The translations under genes and the position numbers were made by a program. A DNA stretch of 64,000 nucleotides, from positions 7,440,001 through 7,504,000 of the forward strand of contig CM038910.1 of assembly GCA_021904315.1 (NCBI GenBank), written 5' to 3'. The stretch is from Sphagnum magellanicum. Taxonomy: Eukaryota; Streptophyta; Sphagnopsida; Sphagnales; Sphagnaceae. The stretch's first letter is position 1. Every line of letters starts with the position of its first letter. Positions 12,861 through 25,070 of this stretch are shown in pieces. The notes beneath the pieces were generated by a model. That model did not search any database. It saw only the letters and a list, made by a program, of their open reading frames with translations, and was not told the DNA's origin.

Positions 12861-14920
12861 AGTCCAAAACCTAAAATCACACATGTTTGCATGCAAACAT
12901 TAGGCTAATGGTTCAAATGATGACCATTGAAATAGTTCAATCAAAACTTGTGTTAAGTCTCATCACATCTATATTACACGTCAAACCAATTTTTTTAAAT
13001 AGAATTTTACATGGCAATAGAATTTAAAACCATGCTTTTAAAAAAAAAACCAACCAAATTTTTGTTCTAGCTCCCAATAATCAAAACTCCCTACCGAGTC
13101 TAGAACACAAACACAATATCATCAATGATATCAACTTTTTCATTGATTGAGGAAGTCATCAAAGGACTCCCCTTTTGTTCCATAATCTACCTTTGCATCA
13201 TCTAGCCAATTTTTCAAGATCATGGTTAAATTGTATAAATTTACAACTTCCAACCTATAGTTAAACTTCCATAGGTACAATAATAGTAAAAGGAGCCACA
13301 TCAAGTGTAACCAATGTTTGGTTTTTCATGTTTTAGTGTAAAAAATTGTTGCAAGTTTTTTTTTAAAAATTATATGATTTTTTAGAATATATAATATGGA
13401 AACATGTGATAATTTGGATTGAACCTAATGAATATAAACTACATAAGACATGCATATAACACAATAACCTATGCTTTCACTATTTTTTTATTTAAAAAAA
13501 ACTTGAAATATTTTCAAAATGACAATATCAGGTACAATAATTATCCACACCTTTACACAATAATATGATATTTCATGATTAAATAAAAGAATATTTTTAG
13601 CCATTATAAAAGTCATGGATTTCCTATCCATCACCTTATGTAATCAATTGTAATTTGTCACATCATCTTGGTGAACACTCCCACTACATTTTAAAGCATT
13701 CAAAATCAACTTGTTGTAATAAAGTCACATGGCAAGGTTGATTCTTATTGTTTTGTTTGCACCCCAACTTGTTAGCATTGTAATTATGTTGGAGATGTGT
13801 ATTGTTTCAATTTGTCAACTTGGGATACCAAAATTTTGATGTGCAACAAATGATACATTCGAAAACTTGTTTTCATTTATCTTCCACAAAGTAAAAGCCA
13901 ATTCACATTCTTTGGGTTCCCCACATGAAGGTGTTGAAATTGCAAGTACATCTCATTTTTTATAAACATTTGTGGCAGAATATTTTCATTCAATGGACCA
14001 CTACCCCAAGAATTAAGCCTTCTAGATTCAAGACTATATATTCAAAAAAACTAGCATCATTAGGATTGAAGAAATGAAGAAGTGGCATGGGTGTCAAGTG
14101 TTGTCATACTTGCCACCATGTCAAAGACCTTTGAACTTGAACCTTACAAAGTCATCACCATGTCAAGGCTTTTGAAGTGTGGGTTTAACATTAACTTTAG
14201 CATGTTATGAGCCCTCAAGGCATTATACATAACTTTGCAAATGATAGAAGGGAGGCAACAAAACCACACCTTCTCCCATCACATATATGTGCATAGCTTG
14301 CAACTCATAATCAAAAACCCCTTTTTATCAACACATGAAATTAACTTTAAATTGAACATTGTGCATGAACACACTTATAAAAAATGCAACATTTAAGGCA
14401 TTAGAGAGTAACATGTAGCCTTTGATTTGATTGATGATACATTGTTTCACCATAGAATGCATAGCTGCAACAATGGCTTTGCAAATTGCCTGCATATGCT
14501 TACATTTGGTACATTTCCTTATAAATCTTGGCTTTTTTGCATTCCATAAAAAAAGGCTTTAATTTGGCATTTCAATATTATAGAACATACTAAAACATGA
14601 TTACCTCATAGTGACAATCTTTCGAAATTAATTTGTCCTTGGAAGGATTTATATTTTTACATAGGTATATATGTACACATATGTAGACTCAATAAGTTTA
14701 ACCTATATTTAACTTTTGACAAGGTTATTGATTTTCCGTAAATTATACTTAAAACACAAATAACTATTGCACTTGAATTTCAAAATTCAATAGCCTTTTA
14801 GTGTTCAATCCTTTACAAGTCACTTGGGGACTTACATCCAAACTTGTTATGTAAAACATGTTATTATCTTCCAACATATTGGATTACATCATCACAAAAA
14901 TACCATACATGATTCATGAT
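12861..14920. other. AT-rich intergenic DNA, nothing recognised
   Basis: There is no frame above background and no structured repeat. A less AT-rich part at 13.6-14.5 kb may be decayed mobile DNA. Confidence 0.4.
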
Positions 14921-14923
14921 GAA

Positions 14924-15351
14924 TCACATTACTTTACATTGCTTAGTTTTTTTCACCTTCAAAGATTTAGTTGGGGTTGAAGTGATATTAGGCGTTGGAG
15001 CTTCTTCCTCAATTGTTTCCTCTATTCTTCCACCATTTGAACTTGGTAATCGTGTTTTCTTTTCAAGGGTAATCTTGCCTGCTTCTCTTTGAATGGTGAC
15101 TTTACTAATAGATAGGCATTCATCTGAATCCACTCTATTGGCACCAATCCCTTGAGGGTTGGTAGCACCCCCTTATTTTATTTCCACCAAAAATTCTTGA
15201 TATGTCCCATGAGGACCAAGGTTAACAATGTGATTTTCTTGTGGTTTCAAAATTGCCATTGTAAAGTAAGCTGCCATATTTTTCTTTGACAACTCTATAG
15301 TTGTTGTGGTGTTGTTGTAAAACTCAGTTGTTACCATGTTGATCTTTTTCT
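14924..15351 (-). pseudogene. Interrupted reading frame, unidentified
   Basis: On the minus strand a frame runs from about 15351 to the stop at 14924 with one in-frame TAA (15173-15175). The part before the stop begins INMVTTEFYNNTTTT and includes QENHIVNLGPHGTYQEF. After the stop it continues GGATNPQGIGANRVDSDE and ends in a Thr/Lys-rich tail (STPTKSLKVKKTKQCKVM). The low density of stops in this AT-rich DNA suggests a once-coding stretch, possibly from a mobile element. I cannot assign a family. Confidence 0.35.
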
Positions 15352-15359
15352 TGATCTAT

Positions 15360-16570
15360 ACACCCAAGCCAAACAATAAAAAGAATAAACATCACAAGTA
15401 ATTTCCAAGTCAAATTTTTAGTCCATTTGATCAATATTCAATGTAATCATAATTTATGTTAACCCTAATTAGTAAAAAACAAAGAATGTGCAATCTTCTA
15501 GCTATGAGTTGAATTTTAATGATATTTTTAAAAAATGGTACATGGAGTTGACCAATTTCTAATACAATTATATTGTCCATATCCCAAATTATTCACCTAA
15601 CTAAATTCATGTTAATACAATGTAAGTCATATCCAAGCATTTTTTAAAAAAAAACTTTTTTAACCAAGATAATCAATTAAACATTCTATAGGCCATTTTC
15701 ATTCAAGTAAATATGTCAATATATTTTTGGAATTTTTCTTATAATGTTTACGCCCAAAGATAATAAATCTTATCTCTAAAATGGATTTCATTTTAATTTA
15801 CAAATATAGTTTTTTTGACAAGCATTTCAAGGTGAAAGAAATAGAGATTATATTTGACCAATATATATTGGTTGAAGGATATAGAAATTTTATGATTTGT
15901 GGACCATTATTTTGTTTGTTGCATTGATCACCAACAATTTCTAGTTTACAACTTTGAATTAAGACTAAGGTTGAAGTAAAAGGAGGTTGGAAGGTGATTG
16001 TATGAATAAACACAAGTTGCAAAGCTCAATATATTCAAATTGTTGAGATATTTACATTGAGTTGAAATATTCCAACCATATGGTCCTCATTTCAACTATC
16101 CAAGCTTTTTACACTTGTTCATTAGATGGAACCAACAAGGGATCAAATCAAGGTCAAGTGTTGAACATGTAGGAAATTCAAACTCAAGGCTTTTAACTTA
16201 TGTAGATTGTAGATTACTACCTTGGAGACATGAAGGAAAGACATACGGTTGTGTTGATGGGTCTCCAATTATCCATTCAAGGTAATTTGGTGGGCATATG
16301 AAGCTTCATGTCCACAATATTAAAGTTCATTAGGAAACATGAAACAACCACTACTAGATGTACACACCTTCCTTATGTATTTGGTTCATTCTACCTAACC
16401 ACATGTATGTAAAACATTATGCAATTTTTCTCCAAAGCAACTTGTTTCCAAACAATCTTAAATAGAAAATTTCCCCAATTTTTTTGTGAAAATGATTATC
16501 AAGACTCAATTTGAATCAAATTTCAAAAAGAAGAAATTTTTAGGGCTCTTCAAAGCTAGCTCACAATTTG
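15360..16570. other. AT-rich intergenic DNA, nothing recognised
   Basis: No supported gene, RNA or repeat. Confidence 0.4.
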
Positions 16571-16576
16571 TTTACC

Positions 16577-16662
16577 TTAAGTCCCCTGGCACAACACAAG
16601 AACATAACCATAACCCACTTTAAGTCCCCTGGCACAACACACGAACATATAACCATGACCCA
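16577..16662. repeat. 43-bp tandem duplication
   Basis: Two adjacent copies of a unit starting TTAAGTCCCCTGGCACAACA, at 16577 and 16620, differ at a few positions, so they are a recent or conserved local duplication. Confidence 0.75.
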
Positions 16663-16718
16663 CCACATTGCAAGACACACAACAATCTTAGTTAGCCTGG
16701 ACATCACACCTTGTGGCT

Positions 16719-16742
16719 AAGAAGAAGAAGAAGAAGAAGAAA
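16719..16742. repeat. (AAG)n microsatellite
   Basis: About eight AAG/GAA triplets in a row, outside any frame. Confidence 0.8.
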
Positions 16743-17305
16743 ACAAAAATTGAATCAAACTCAGCATATGTAAGCTGCAATATACATATATATGCTACAA
16801 CAAGGTTAAGAGGAGAGGAGACATAGGCTTTCTCAAGTAACAATAGAGGCATTCAAGCTCTTGTATGTTATAATGGAAAGCTGGATCTGGAGGGAAGGGG
16901 AGAAATGGTTATACCAGGAGGCGGAATTCTTCCTTGATCTCTCAATGGTCTTCTGGAATGTCCAAGCTTGAAGGTAGAGAAGCTACTACACGATGATCAT
17001 CCGTAGGTCGATTGCAAGAGCTGCATATCACGCCAGAATAATTATAGTTAGTGTGACCACAGTTACCCAATTGTTGAGCTTGCAAAAATAAATCTGCATA
17101 GGTCTACTGCTGCCTGCTGTGGGTGCTGGTAGAAATGACGCCTGACTATTAGTATGCTTGAAGTCTTACAAATGCTTGCAGACCCAACATTATATGTGCA
17201 TATAGTTGCTATCGCAGGCAGAGTACAAAAATATTGTCTGCCCTTGGCTTGATCTATCTTTTTCCCCCAAAAAGATGAATGATGCCCAGAGACACTTTGG
17301 ACCCG

Positions 17306-17464
17306 TGTTATGCACGTTTTGGAACCTGCATAACACGACCCAAAATGTGTATGGACAGCGTCAAGATATGGCTGGGCAGCACTATAAAGATTAGTTGCTT
17401 CCATGTTCAAGACATATATTATGTCTTGACCAGCACATAATATTGATTGAACATGGAAGCAACT
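17306..17464. repeat. Nested hairpins
   Basis: Three inverted repeats lie close together: CGTGTTATGCA facing TGCATAACACG (about 17306-17337), an 18-bp perfect pair AGTTGCTTCCATGTTCAA (17393-17410) and its complement (17447-17464), and inside its loop CAAGACATA/TATGTCTTG (17408-17428). The block directly precedes a tandem array, as in foldback-type mobile elements. Confidence 0.65.
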
Positions 17465-17474
17465 TTCAAACACG

Positions 17475-17745
17475 TTTGTGCTTTGAAAAAATCTCGCACC
17501 CACTGGCAACTTCCAGATTCATTCGTGCTTTGAAAAAAAAAAATCTCACACCCACTAGCAACTTCCAGATCCATTTGTGAAAAATCTCACCTGTACTAGC
17601 AACTTCCTTCCAGATCCATTCGTGCTTTGAAAAAAATTAAATCTCACGGCCACTAGCAACTTCAAGATCCATTCATGCTTTGAAAAAAATTAATCTCACA
17701 CCTACTAGCAACTTTCATATCTAGATTCCATTTGTGATTTAAATT
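17475..17745. repeat. Tandem array of a 45-57 bp unit, about five copies
   Basis: The unit TTCGTGCTTTGAAAAAA...TCTCACACCCACTAGCAACTTCCAGATCCA recurs about five times with small changes. A-run length varies between copies and one copy is shortened (near 17575). It abuts the nested hairpins upstream. No protein is encoded. Confidence 0.75.
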
Positions 17746-18278
17746 TTTAAAATATATACAGCCCCAAAATTGGGAGTATGGTTCTGTGCATTCATTGGGG
17801 GAGATTGTAGTCGGTTGGCATAACCGAGTGGCAGTATTTACCAATTCTAGTATAAATCAAAATGGGTTTCCCACAATCAACGGAAAAAGAAAGCACCTCT
17901 TTAAGAAAATGAGTGTTTTCGTGACTTTGTGGAGAAATTATTACACTTCATAATGTGACCACAACTTAGTTCATGGGTGTGCTCACAACTTTTTTTTATT
18001 TAATTTAAAGGAGCCATATTGATTGGGCCATCAGCAATTCTTTTGGAACATTGGGCATGCCCTCAATAGAAGCACCTCTTTGGACCCCCAGTTGCAAAAT
18101 TGAAACAAATTTGCACCCCTGGATTTCTTCTTTTTAGTTTATATACAGGGGAGTTGAACTTTGGCAAACTATATGGAATAAAACCCAGGTGCTATTGGGA
18201 ACGTCTTGGGGGGAACGACTGTGGGAACACATTGGGAACTTGATGGGAACAAGAGAAATAAAACAAAAAAATCCCTGT

Positions 18279-18279
<1 letters not shown>

Positions 18280-18312
<33 letters not shown>

Positions 18313-18317
18313 ACCCC
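18280..18317. repeat. 33-bp poly-C tract
   Basis: Thirty-three uninterrupted C residues (18280-18312), then A and four more C, in otherwise AT-rich DNA. It can form G-quadruplex or i-motif structure and is a likely site of length error in sequencing. Confidence 0.85.
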
Positions 18318-18319
18318 AA

Positions 18320-19930
18320 AAAGAAAAAAACTGGATTGTTATGAGTGCATGTTGCACCTTCCCATTGGCTGCATGAAATTTCTATTTCCAAAACTGTTGG
18401 TCACCATTTTTGGCCTGGACTAATGGCATATGCAGAAATTTGGGGACATAGTGTTGGCAATTTATTGTGTGGTAGGCCAGTAGGCCAAATGTGGAGTGGA
18501 GGGGGATTGTTGTTGGTAGTGTGCTTTCATAGAGTGCACCCCTTACAATAGGTCATAGTGGACTAATACTAGAAATCAAAGTCATCCCAATAGTGGATGC
18601 CACTCATAAACTTCAAAATAAATATTATACATAATTTTTACCATAATACTTGTAGAGATTGCATAGACAAGTATTATACAATAATGGATGAATGACGTTC
18701 ATCCATTTGGATGTCATTCAAATGTTCATCAATATCATCCATCCATGGATGAATTAATCCATTTATCATGGATGAAATACATTCAACCAAAAGAGTTTTA
18801 AGGGAAAGTTATTACAAACACATGCATTGTACATGGAAAATCAAAACATAAAATCCAATGAACAAATAAAACAAAGCATTGTTTTGTTTCCCAACAATTG
18901 CAATCCATTAGTTGATGTGTATAATTTTTGAAGTATTGTCAACAAACTACAATGTTCCAACGAAAGTCAACACAAGTAGGCAACAATACATAAGTAGGCA
19001 TTATGTAAGCATAATCTTTATTTTTAGGTAGGATTACATAAAAAATAATCAAGAACCAAAAATCCATGAACACTTGGCTAACTAGCATCAGAAAATTCTA
19101 GACCATGAATTGGAACCTATATTCCCAAATATGTAATCATGTAGCACAAAAAGGTTCAAAAGGATCAAACTTCAAAATGTCTTCTACATCATTATGACTC
19201 AATGATGGTTGGTGCATCCAAGCATCTCTACCAAATTCAAATGCACATTATAGATGTAATACATGTGCTTGAAGGATAGGAAATAACTATATCCAAAAGT
19301 TATTACATTGGAAACAAGATCTAGACAAATAAAATTTGGGTAGACACTAATTGTGACAAAGTAGGTGCATGGCAAGTTGTTGACATTTGATTCATGAACC
19401 AATAGTTCATAGATGTAAATATATCCTTGAGATGTGAAAATGATATTGACAACCTTGGCATCCAAGGTGGTAGCATCTTTCATCCTAAACATGTTCATTG
19501 GCAAACATTGTTTCACACAAAGTTTGCGTCCATTTTGAACACTAGGAGTAACTCCTTAAAGAATTTGCAATTCATTGAACTTGTGTAGGTGGGAACTTGT
19601 GTAGGTGGGAATTTCTCCATGCAAATTATTCTAAATGGTGTCATTAACACTTGGTTTGGGAACTGAAAATGGAATGCAAAATGGATCCAAACTTTGATGC
19701 ATGGATGGAAATGGGTAGTTTGTCATATATGTACATTGATTGCATTAACACCTTTATCAAATTTATGTGAATTCCTTTCCAACTTTCTTTTCACAAACAT
19801 TAAATGTGTCACACCCTCCATATCAATTATTTTTGAATACAATGGGGAATTAAAAATAACATTGCAAATTACTTTCACAAATTTATTTGAATTTAATGAA
19901 CAAAAAACTACATGCAAAAGTAAATTTATT
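18320..19930. other. Intergenic DNA, no gene seen
   Basis: It contains clustered short palindromes around GGATGAAT/CATCCATGGATG at 18685-18785 but no supported gene. A minus-strand frame at 19199-19516 is unassigned and may be part of decayed mobile DNA. Confidence 0.4.
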
Positions 19931-20085
19931 CACTATAACAAAAAGGTGTCCCAATACACCAAGTGATTTCACTAGATTTTGAGTGAATTCATTGGTTGTA
20001 GTGAATGGGACCTAGTGGGAAAATAATGAATTCATTGGTTTAGTGAATGGGGACTAATGAACTGCACCCACATTTTGTAATAGTG
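19931..20085. mobile_element. 155-bp CACTA-type miniature element
   Basis: The element starts CACTATAACAAA and ends TTTTGTAATAGTG, so both ends read CACTAT(A/T)ACAAA in opposite orientation. The same three bases ATT flank both sides (19928-19930 and 20086-20088), the 3-bp target duplication typical of CACTA (En/Spm) elements. The interior carries repeated AGTGAATTCA(C/T)T-like subterminal motifs. Read on the minus strand, it aligns along most of its length with the element at 40120-40392, which shares TGTGGGTGCA and ATCTAGTGAAATCACTTG. Confidence 0.8.
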
Positions 20086-20104
20086 ATTTTAATGGGTCTT
20101 GTAT

Positions 20105-21536
20105 TTGTTTTATTGCCAAACAAAAACATATGATAAAATTGTTGTTGCAACACATACTTCACCATGTCATCCATAGTGGTAGTGTAGAAATATGTTATCA
20201 CCTTGCATCCATTTCCATCAAAAATCCATATGGATGAATGGACATCTGCAATGAGATTGGTTGTTGGCACCAAAGCTTCATCTTCAAGGTCAAGTTCATG
20301 TATGGGCTATAAGCCAAATGTGTTGACTTTTTAACCCACCAACATAGTTGTTGAAATTTAGGAACATTGGTAGGAATTGTTGCCCTTAAGTCATTCCATT
20401 AAGCTTCAATCCTTGCACAATTCATTTCAAATTCTTTCCGAGTTGGGGAATGTGCCCATTGCTTGCAAAAATCAATGTGGTCTTCTTTAAAAGTATGAAG
20501 TATCAAGTTTTTTGTGTTTATTCATAAGTTTTCCTCCCAATGGTAAAAGCACCTACGTTCCTTGCCTTCCAAAAAATATTTGGGTCACCACCATAAACTT
20601 TAGGAATTGCATTGTAATTTGTAGTCCTAGCATTAACCATAAACCCATGAAAATTTGGCTTAGGCAAGCCATCCCACATCACTTGTTCACTCAAACATGT
20701 CTAAAACAAGCTTTGGGACTTGAGGTCTTCTACTTTCATCTCACATAAAGCAATGGTCATCAAACAACAACCAAAAGGATCATACACATATGCCCCCATT
20801 GTTGTCCAATCATGCATTTTCTTGATGTGATCAAACATCACCCAAGAAGTTTTCAAATCTCCTTTTGTCATTTTTATCACCAATTCCACCCCACTTATAG
20901 GACCTTGTGTGGACATTTTGAACAAGAAATTAGGTTCATCAAATGATTGTCCTACAAAATGACTTCCTTGTGTGTAGTTATATGCATTGTTGCATTTGAT
21001 ATGTAATATCGACCATTCTATTCTAGAGGTCCTTTGAGTGTAGACACAATGTTTATCCTTGTTTTCATTAGACAAAAGGGACACAATTTCCAACACCTCC
21101 AACAAAGTGTCACCTTACAACATCTTGCCATCCAAGATAGGTTTTTTTTCACAAAAAATTACAAGAACTCTTGTTGAGCAAGTTTATAAGAAATGGCCTT
21201 CAAGGAGGCAATAAGATTCTCCTCCAAATATGTTTTCATCATTTGGTTCATCATGTCCAAAGCCTTTCTATTATATCCCTTGACACTAAGATGGTTATGC
21301 AGACCAACATGCACAACAAGGTGACTGTATCTTGAGGAAAGAAGGTGACCAATGATAGTAAATAGACATGCACCACATTTAGATTCAAAAAATTTCAAGT
21401 TTTTACAAAAGATACATGTGTATGTTTCATCTGGTACTATAAAATTATGCCATAATGGTTTGGTTGTGTGCCCCTTCCAATACCTTCTATTTTGAACCCC
21501 ATATTTTGACATTGTATGTACATGTTTCATTGGCAC
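20105..21536 (-). pseudogene. Broken transposase-like gene with an N-terminal zinc-finger-like region
   Basis: Minus-strand frames at 21536-21159, 21105-20701 and 20700-about 20105 read in order as one protein broken by stops and frameshifts. The N-terminal part has a Cys/His pattern (CIFCK, then SKCGAC, then HVGLHNH) like FLYWCH/WRKY-GCM1-type zinc fingers found in transposases. The middle includes KKMHDWTTMGAYVYDPF and MTIALCEMKVED. The next part is GLPKPNFHGFMVN with NYNAIPKVYGGDPN, which I recall from a plant transposon-associated family (from memory, not searched). Further on, fragments such as QWAHSPTRKEFEMN are visible in another frame. It ends beside the CACTA miniature element at 19931-20085, but a functional link is not shown. 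It is non-functional. Confidence 0.55.
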
Positions 21537-21539
21537 AAA

Positions 21540-23205
21540 AAAAAAATTCCAACATAAAACACCTTATGACATTTCATTCCAAAAGGGAGGTTACTTGTAT
21601 TAATGTTATTGTTCTTACACCAAGGATGACCATCAAATCTCAAATTCTTGTCATCAACACAACTAGAGGAAGGACCACCACCTTGCGTTGCAAGAAGTTC
21701 AAAAACCATATTCCCATGGAATTCTATTGGGATGATTTGGATTTTATTTATTTCAAACTATTTTATGTCCAATTTTGCAAGCTCTTTGGTAGAACTAAAT
21801 TCTAACAAGGCAAACAAAAAAGGGGGTAAAGAAATTAACCCCATAGGGAAGGTTTGTGGTGACACAATCAAGGGTGGGTGTTGTGCAGGACCATGACAAG
21901 AATAATCGATATCCGATGACTTTCTTCAACCTTCATGACTATATATAATGTTTTCAAGATGTAAGGAACTTGTATCTACAACTCTTTTTGGAAGGCTCCT
22001 TAGTGGCAAAGCAAAATGAACATGATTTGATTAACCAATGATCATGAATGAGGAATATTGGTTTAACTTCAATAGGAAGTTGGACAAACCATTGTGGAAA
22101 CTTGAGTGATGAATTGTAATGAAACTTGTTTCAGAGAAATTCTTTTCTACGAAGATTGTGCCCACATTTAAATTGAAATCAATGGCCACAACTGATTCCA
22201 AAAAAGTATAAAGAGGTCCAATAAAAGGATATTGGCAAGATCTATTTGAATTAGCATATTGTACAAAAAGGAGAAAGAGCAAAGGAATTTCCATTGTGTA
22301 CGAAAGATTAGAAACAAAGTCACGCAAATTAAGCTTGCAAGAAAAACAATTGAAAACTAGGGAAACATACCCAAAAAGAACCCAAATACATTTTTAATCA
22401 TTAAAAACTTGTTGGTTATTTTAAAAAGATGGTTGTGAAATAGTCACACAACCATTGAAGTGCATCAAATAATGTGCATAATCTCATCAATCAATGACAT
22501 GTAATGGAAATCAACACATGCCCTACCTTTCTAATGTATGCCCATTGGCATGCAACCAAAACATAATCTCACTAGTGCCTAATAAAGGAGATCTTCATTG
22601 AATTAAAAATCATGTCAATTGTTGCATGCCCACACCTATGTAAGAAATCCCAACATTTTCATTAAGAATTTTCAATGCACATAGGATTTATTCAAAACTT
22701 TTGAATTACACTTGAATGAAAAGTCCTAACATCTTCACAAGGAGTTGGGTTGATGCATATTGGATTGATTCAAGAATTTCCATTGTCAATTAGAGGCATC
22801 AAATTCCCTTTTTCCAAAATTTACATGAATATTTTTTGGGGCATGATCAAGGGTAATTCTAATATGTATATTAATTTCATAATTCGTTGCTTTTGATGGG
22901 AAATAAGAAGATGTGATAGAAAGATGGAGAGGGTACAAGGAAGCCCTTGGAGGCATAAGTAATGCAAAGGTTATTGGCAAGAGACATGTGGCGTAAATCT
23001 AGGGAAACTAGGAGAGAAAAGCTTGCCTAGTGTCCACAACTGCTAGCAATAGACGGTAACCCTACATACATTGGTGACATAGAAAAGTTGACATCTAGGC
23101 TTGCAAAACAAATTACACCATTCTTGCACGGAATTGCAAGTAGGAAGGGCTTTAACCATCAACAATTAACCATAAAAAAACTTCTAAAAGAGCCCATCTT
23201 GAAAT
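21540..23205. other. Intergenic DNA, no gene seen
   Basis: Short frames on both strands (21648-21896, 22031-22327) show no domain. Part may be the upstream end of the broken transposase-like gene. Confidence 0.35.
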
Positions 23206-23207
23206 AG

Positions 23208-23665
23208 GTGGTGCTTAATCTGATAATGAATTCAAAGCAATATGAAATTACCTTTGAAATAGTTGACAATGTGAGAGGAGGTTGGTTAACTATCAAAGGT
23301 TGTCATAATGTTGATGAAATGCGGGCTAGGAATGTTGTCTCAAGCATGGTTGTATCAAATTCTACCGAAAATCTAACTACTATTGGCCAACTTATTGGAA
23401 TGAACCCGAGAATTTTGAGTAGAGGACAAAATAGGAGAGTACAATTGGAGGAAGTTGGCTCTAGCATGTAATGGGCAAGTGCAGATCGGCTAAAGAGGAG
23501 AAATGTGCTCTCAAAAGATGTGGTTGATTCAATGGTGGAGTTTTGGATAGATGAAACCAAGGTTAATCCCAACAAAAAAGATATGGTGAGGCACTGAATC
23601 AATAGGAAGAGATGGGGAGAACATGTTATTCACTTTCTAAAAGAACCACATGTACATTTTTCCAT
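23208..23665 (+). pseudogene. Mobile-element-like frame with two stops
   Basis: One plus-strand frame runs about 150 codons, interrupted only by TAA at 23469-23471 and TGA near 23595. After the first stop it reads RLKRRNVLSKDVVDSMVEFW, then IDETKVNPNKKDMVRH, then RKRWGEHVIHFLKEPHVHF. I recall this W-x-(D/E)-x-T-x-(V)-(N/S)-P-N-x-K-D pattern from plant mobile-element proteins, possibly the same family as the frame at 20.1-21.5 kb. The function is unknown and the call rests on memory of family style. Confidence 0.4.
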
Positions 23666-23829
23666 TTATTTCATTTGATTGTATGCAAGTGCATTTATCT
23701 TGGTGTTGTAATGCTTTTCTATTGTTCATTTATCTTGGATCCGTGGTTGGTTGATTTTTGTTTGATCTATTACAGAGAGGAAATTTCAATGGATCTAGTC
23801 TTTATTATAGTCTTGTTGTTCAGTGTTAA

Positions 23830-25070
23830 AAAATGTGTCCAAAAAATTAGGGTTGTAGGTCTCATCATTGAAGTTCTTGAAGTCTAAACCCATCGTGATT
23901 TTGGTTTATGTTGATCAATCTAATATTGGTTTTTAAAATTTCATTTATTCCCTTTTCCATATGTTTCAACATTGTAACCTGAAAGGTTGCAATAAGTTAA
24001 TAGATTTCTTGAAATAGACCACCCTAATTGGGGTTTTTGTTAATCATTTATCTTGGATGTATGCAATTGGCCAATTAATGTTAATGTCATTCTTGATCCA
24101 TGTGTATATTTTTAGAGTTTGTTTCAATTGAAATGTGTTTAATTACAATTTTTGATTCACCATGTGATCTAAGCTTTGCTCATAATATTCAAAATGTTAT
24201 CTAAATACTTATATTCAGTGACAAACCACAACTTGATTACATGTAAGCTTATTGAATTTTTTTTAGCAGCTTGGGACATTTAATCTTTCACTAAAGAGTG
24301 TGGAATTTTATGGTCTTTAGGCCTTCAATATGTTGTGATAGGTTATAACTTGATAATAAACTTGAAACATAACATTGGTTTGATACTCATTTTTGAAATT
24401 CATCAACTACAATTTTTTCCTCTCCATGTGATTTAACCTTGTAACATCAGGGTTTAAGGTCAGTATCAATGGTCTTGAAGTCTAAACCATAGCCACCTTG
24501 ATTATGTTTTCTATTGATCTTTGTATGATATTGAAAACCTTAATTTTAGTTTCTTTTTTTATTGATTTATATATAATTAATATTGATTGTTTCATTTTGT
24601 TTTTTGTTGATCAATTTCATATAAATCTTTTGAAATTAATTTTGAGTAACTTTTTTCCTCTCCATGTGATTCAACATTTTAAATTTAGGGTTGCAAGTCA
24701 GTAGTTTTAAAATATAAACCAATTTTATTATAGTTTCCATCATTAGTTTGATTTTGGTTTCTATTGATCTCTATCTAATAGTGATTATTTGATTTTACTT
24801 TCCATTGATTTCTATCAATATTGATTATCAGTTTCATATTTTCAAGTTTGGTTTTAGTTTTTATTGACCTATGTCCACTATTGACTATACATCTAATTCT
24901 AGTTTCTATTCATTTGTGTTCAATAATAATTGTCTAATTATTTGGTTTGTGTTTATGTATGTTTGATGCAAATTGTCTAATTTGGTTTATGTTAAGTAAT
25001 TTGATATTGATCTATTTGATTATAGTTTTTATTGATAAATTGGATATTAATCAATGAATGATATATTGTG
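23830..25070. repeat. Degenerate dispersed repeats
   Basis: A unit of the type CTCCATGTGATT(T/C)AAC followed by GTCTTGAAGTCTAAACC recurs near 23860, 24420-24490 and 24660-24725. A second motif, TTTCTATTGATCTNTATC followed by AATATTGATT, recurs several times at 24500-25060. It looks like an old array with no coding content. Confidence 0.45.

Noticed and set aside
17063..17509. 148-codon minus-strand frame
   Set aside because: It runs through the nested hairpins and into the tandem array, and its composition follows those repeats. No family resemblance.
18685..18785. GGATGAAT-type direct/inverted motifs resembling a CRISPR-like array
   Set aside because: The repeats are short, irregular and without spacers of constant length, and the genome is a plant nuclear one.
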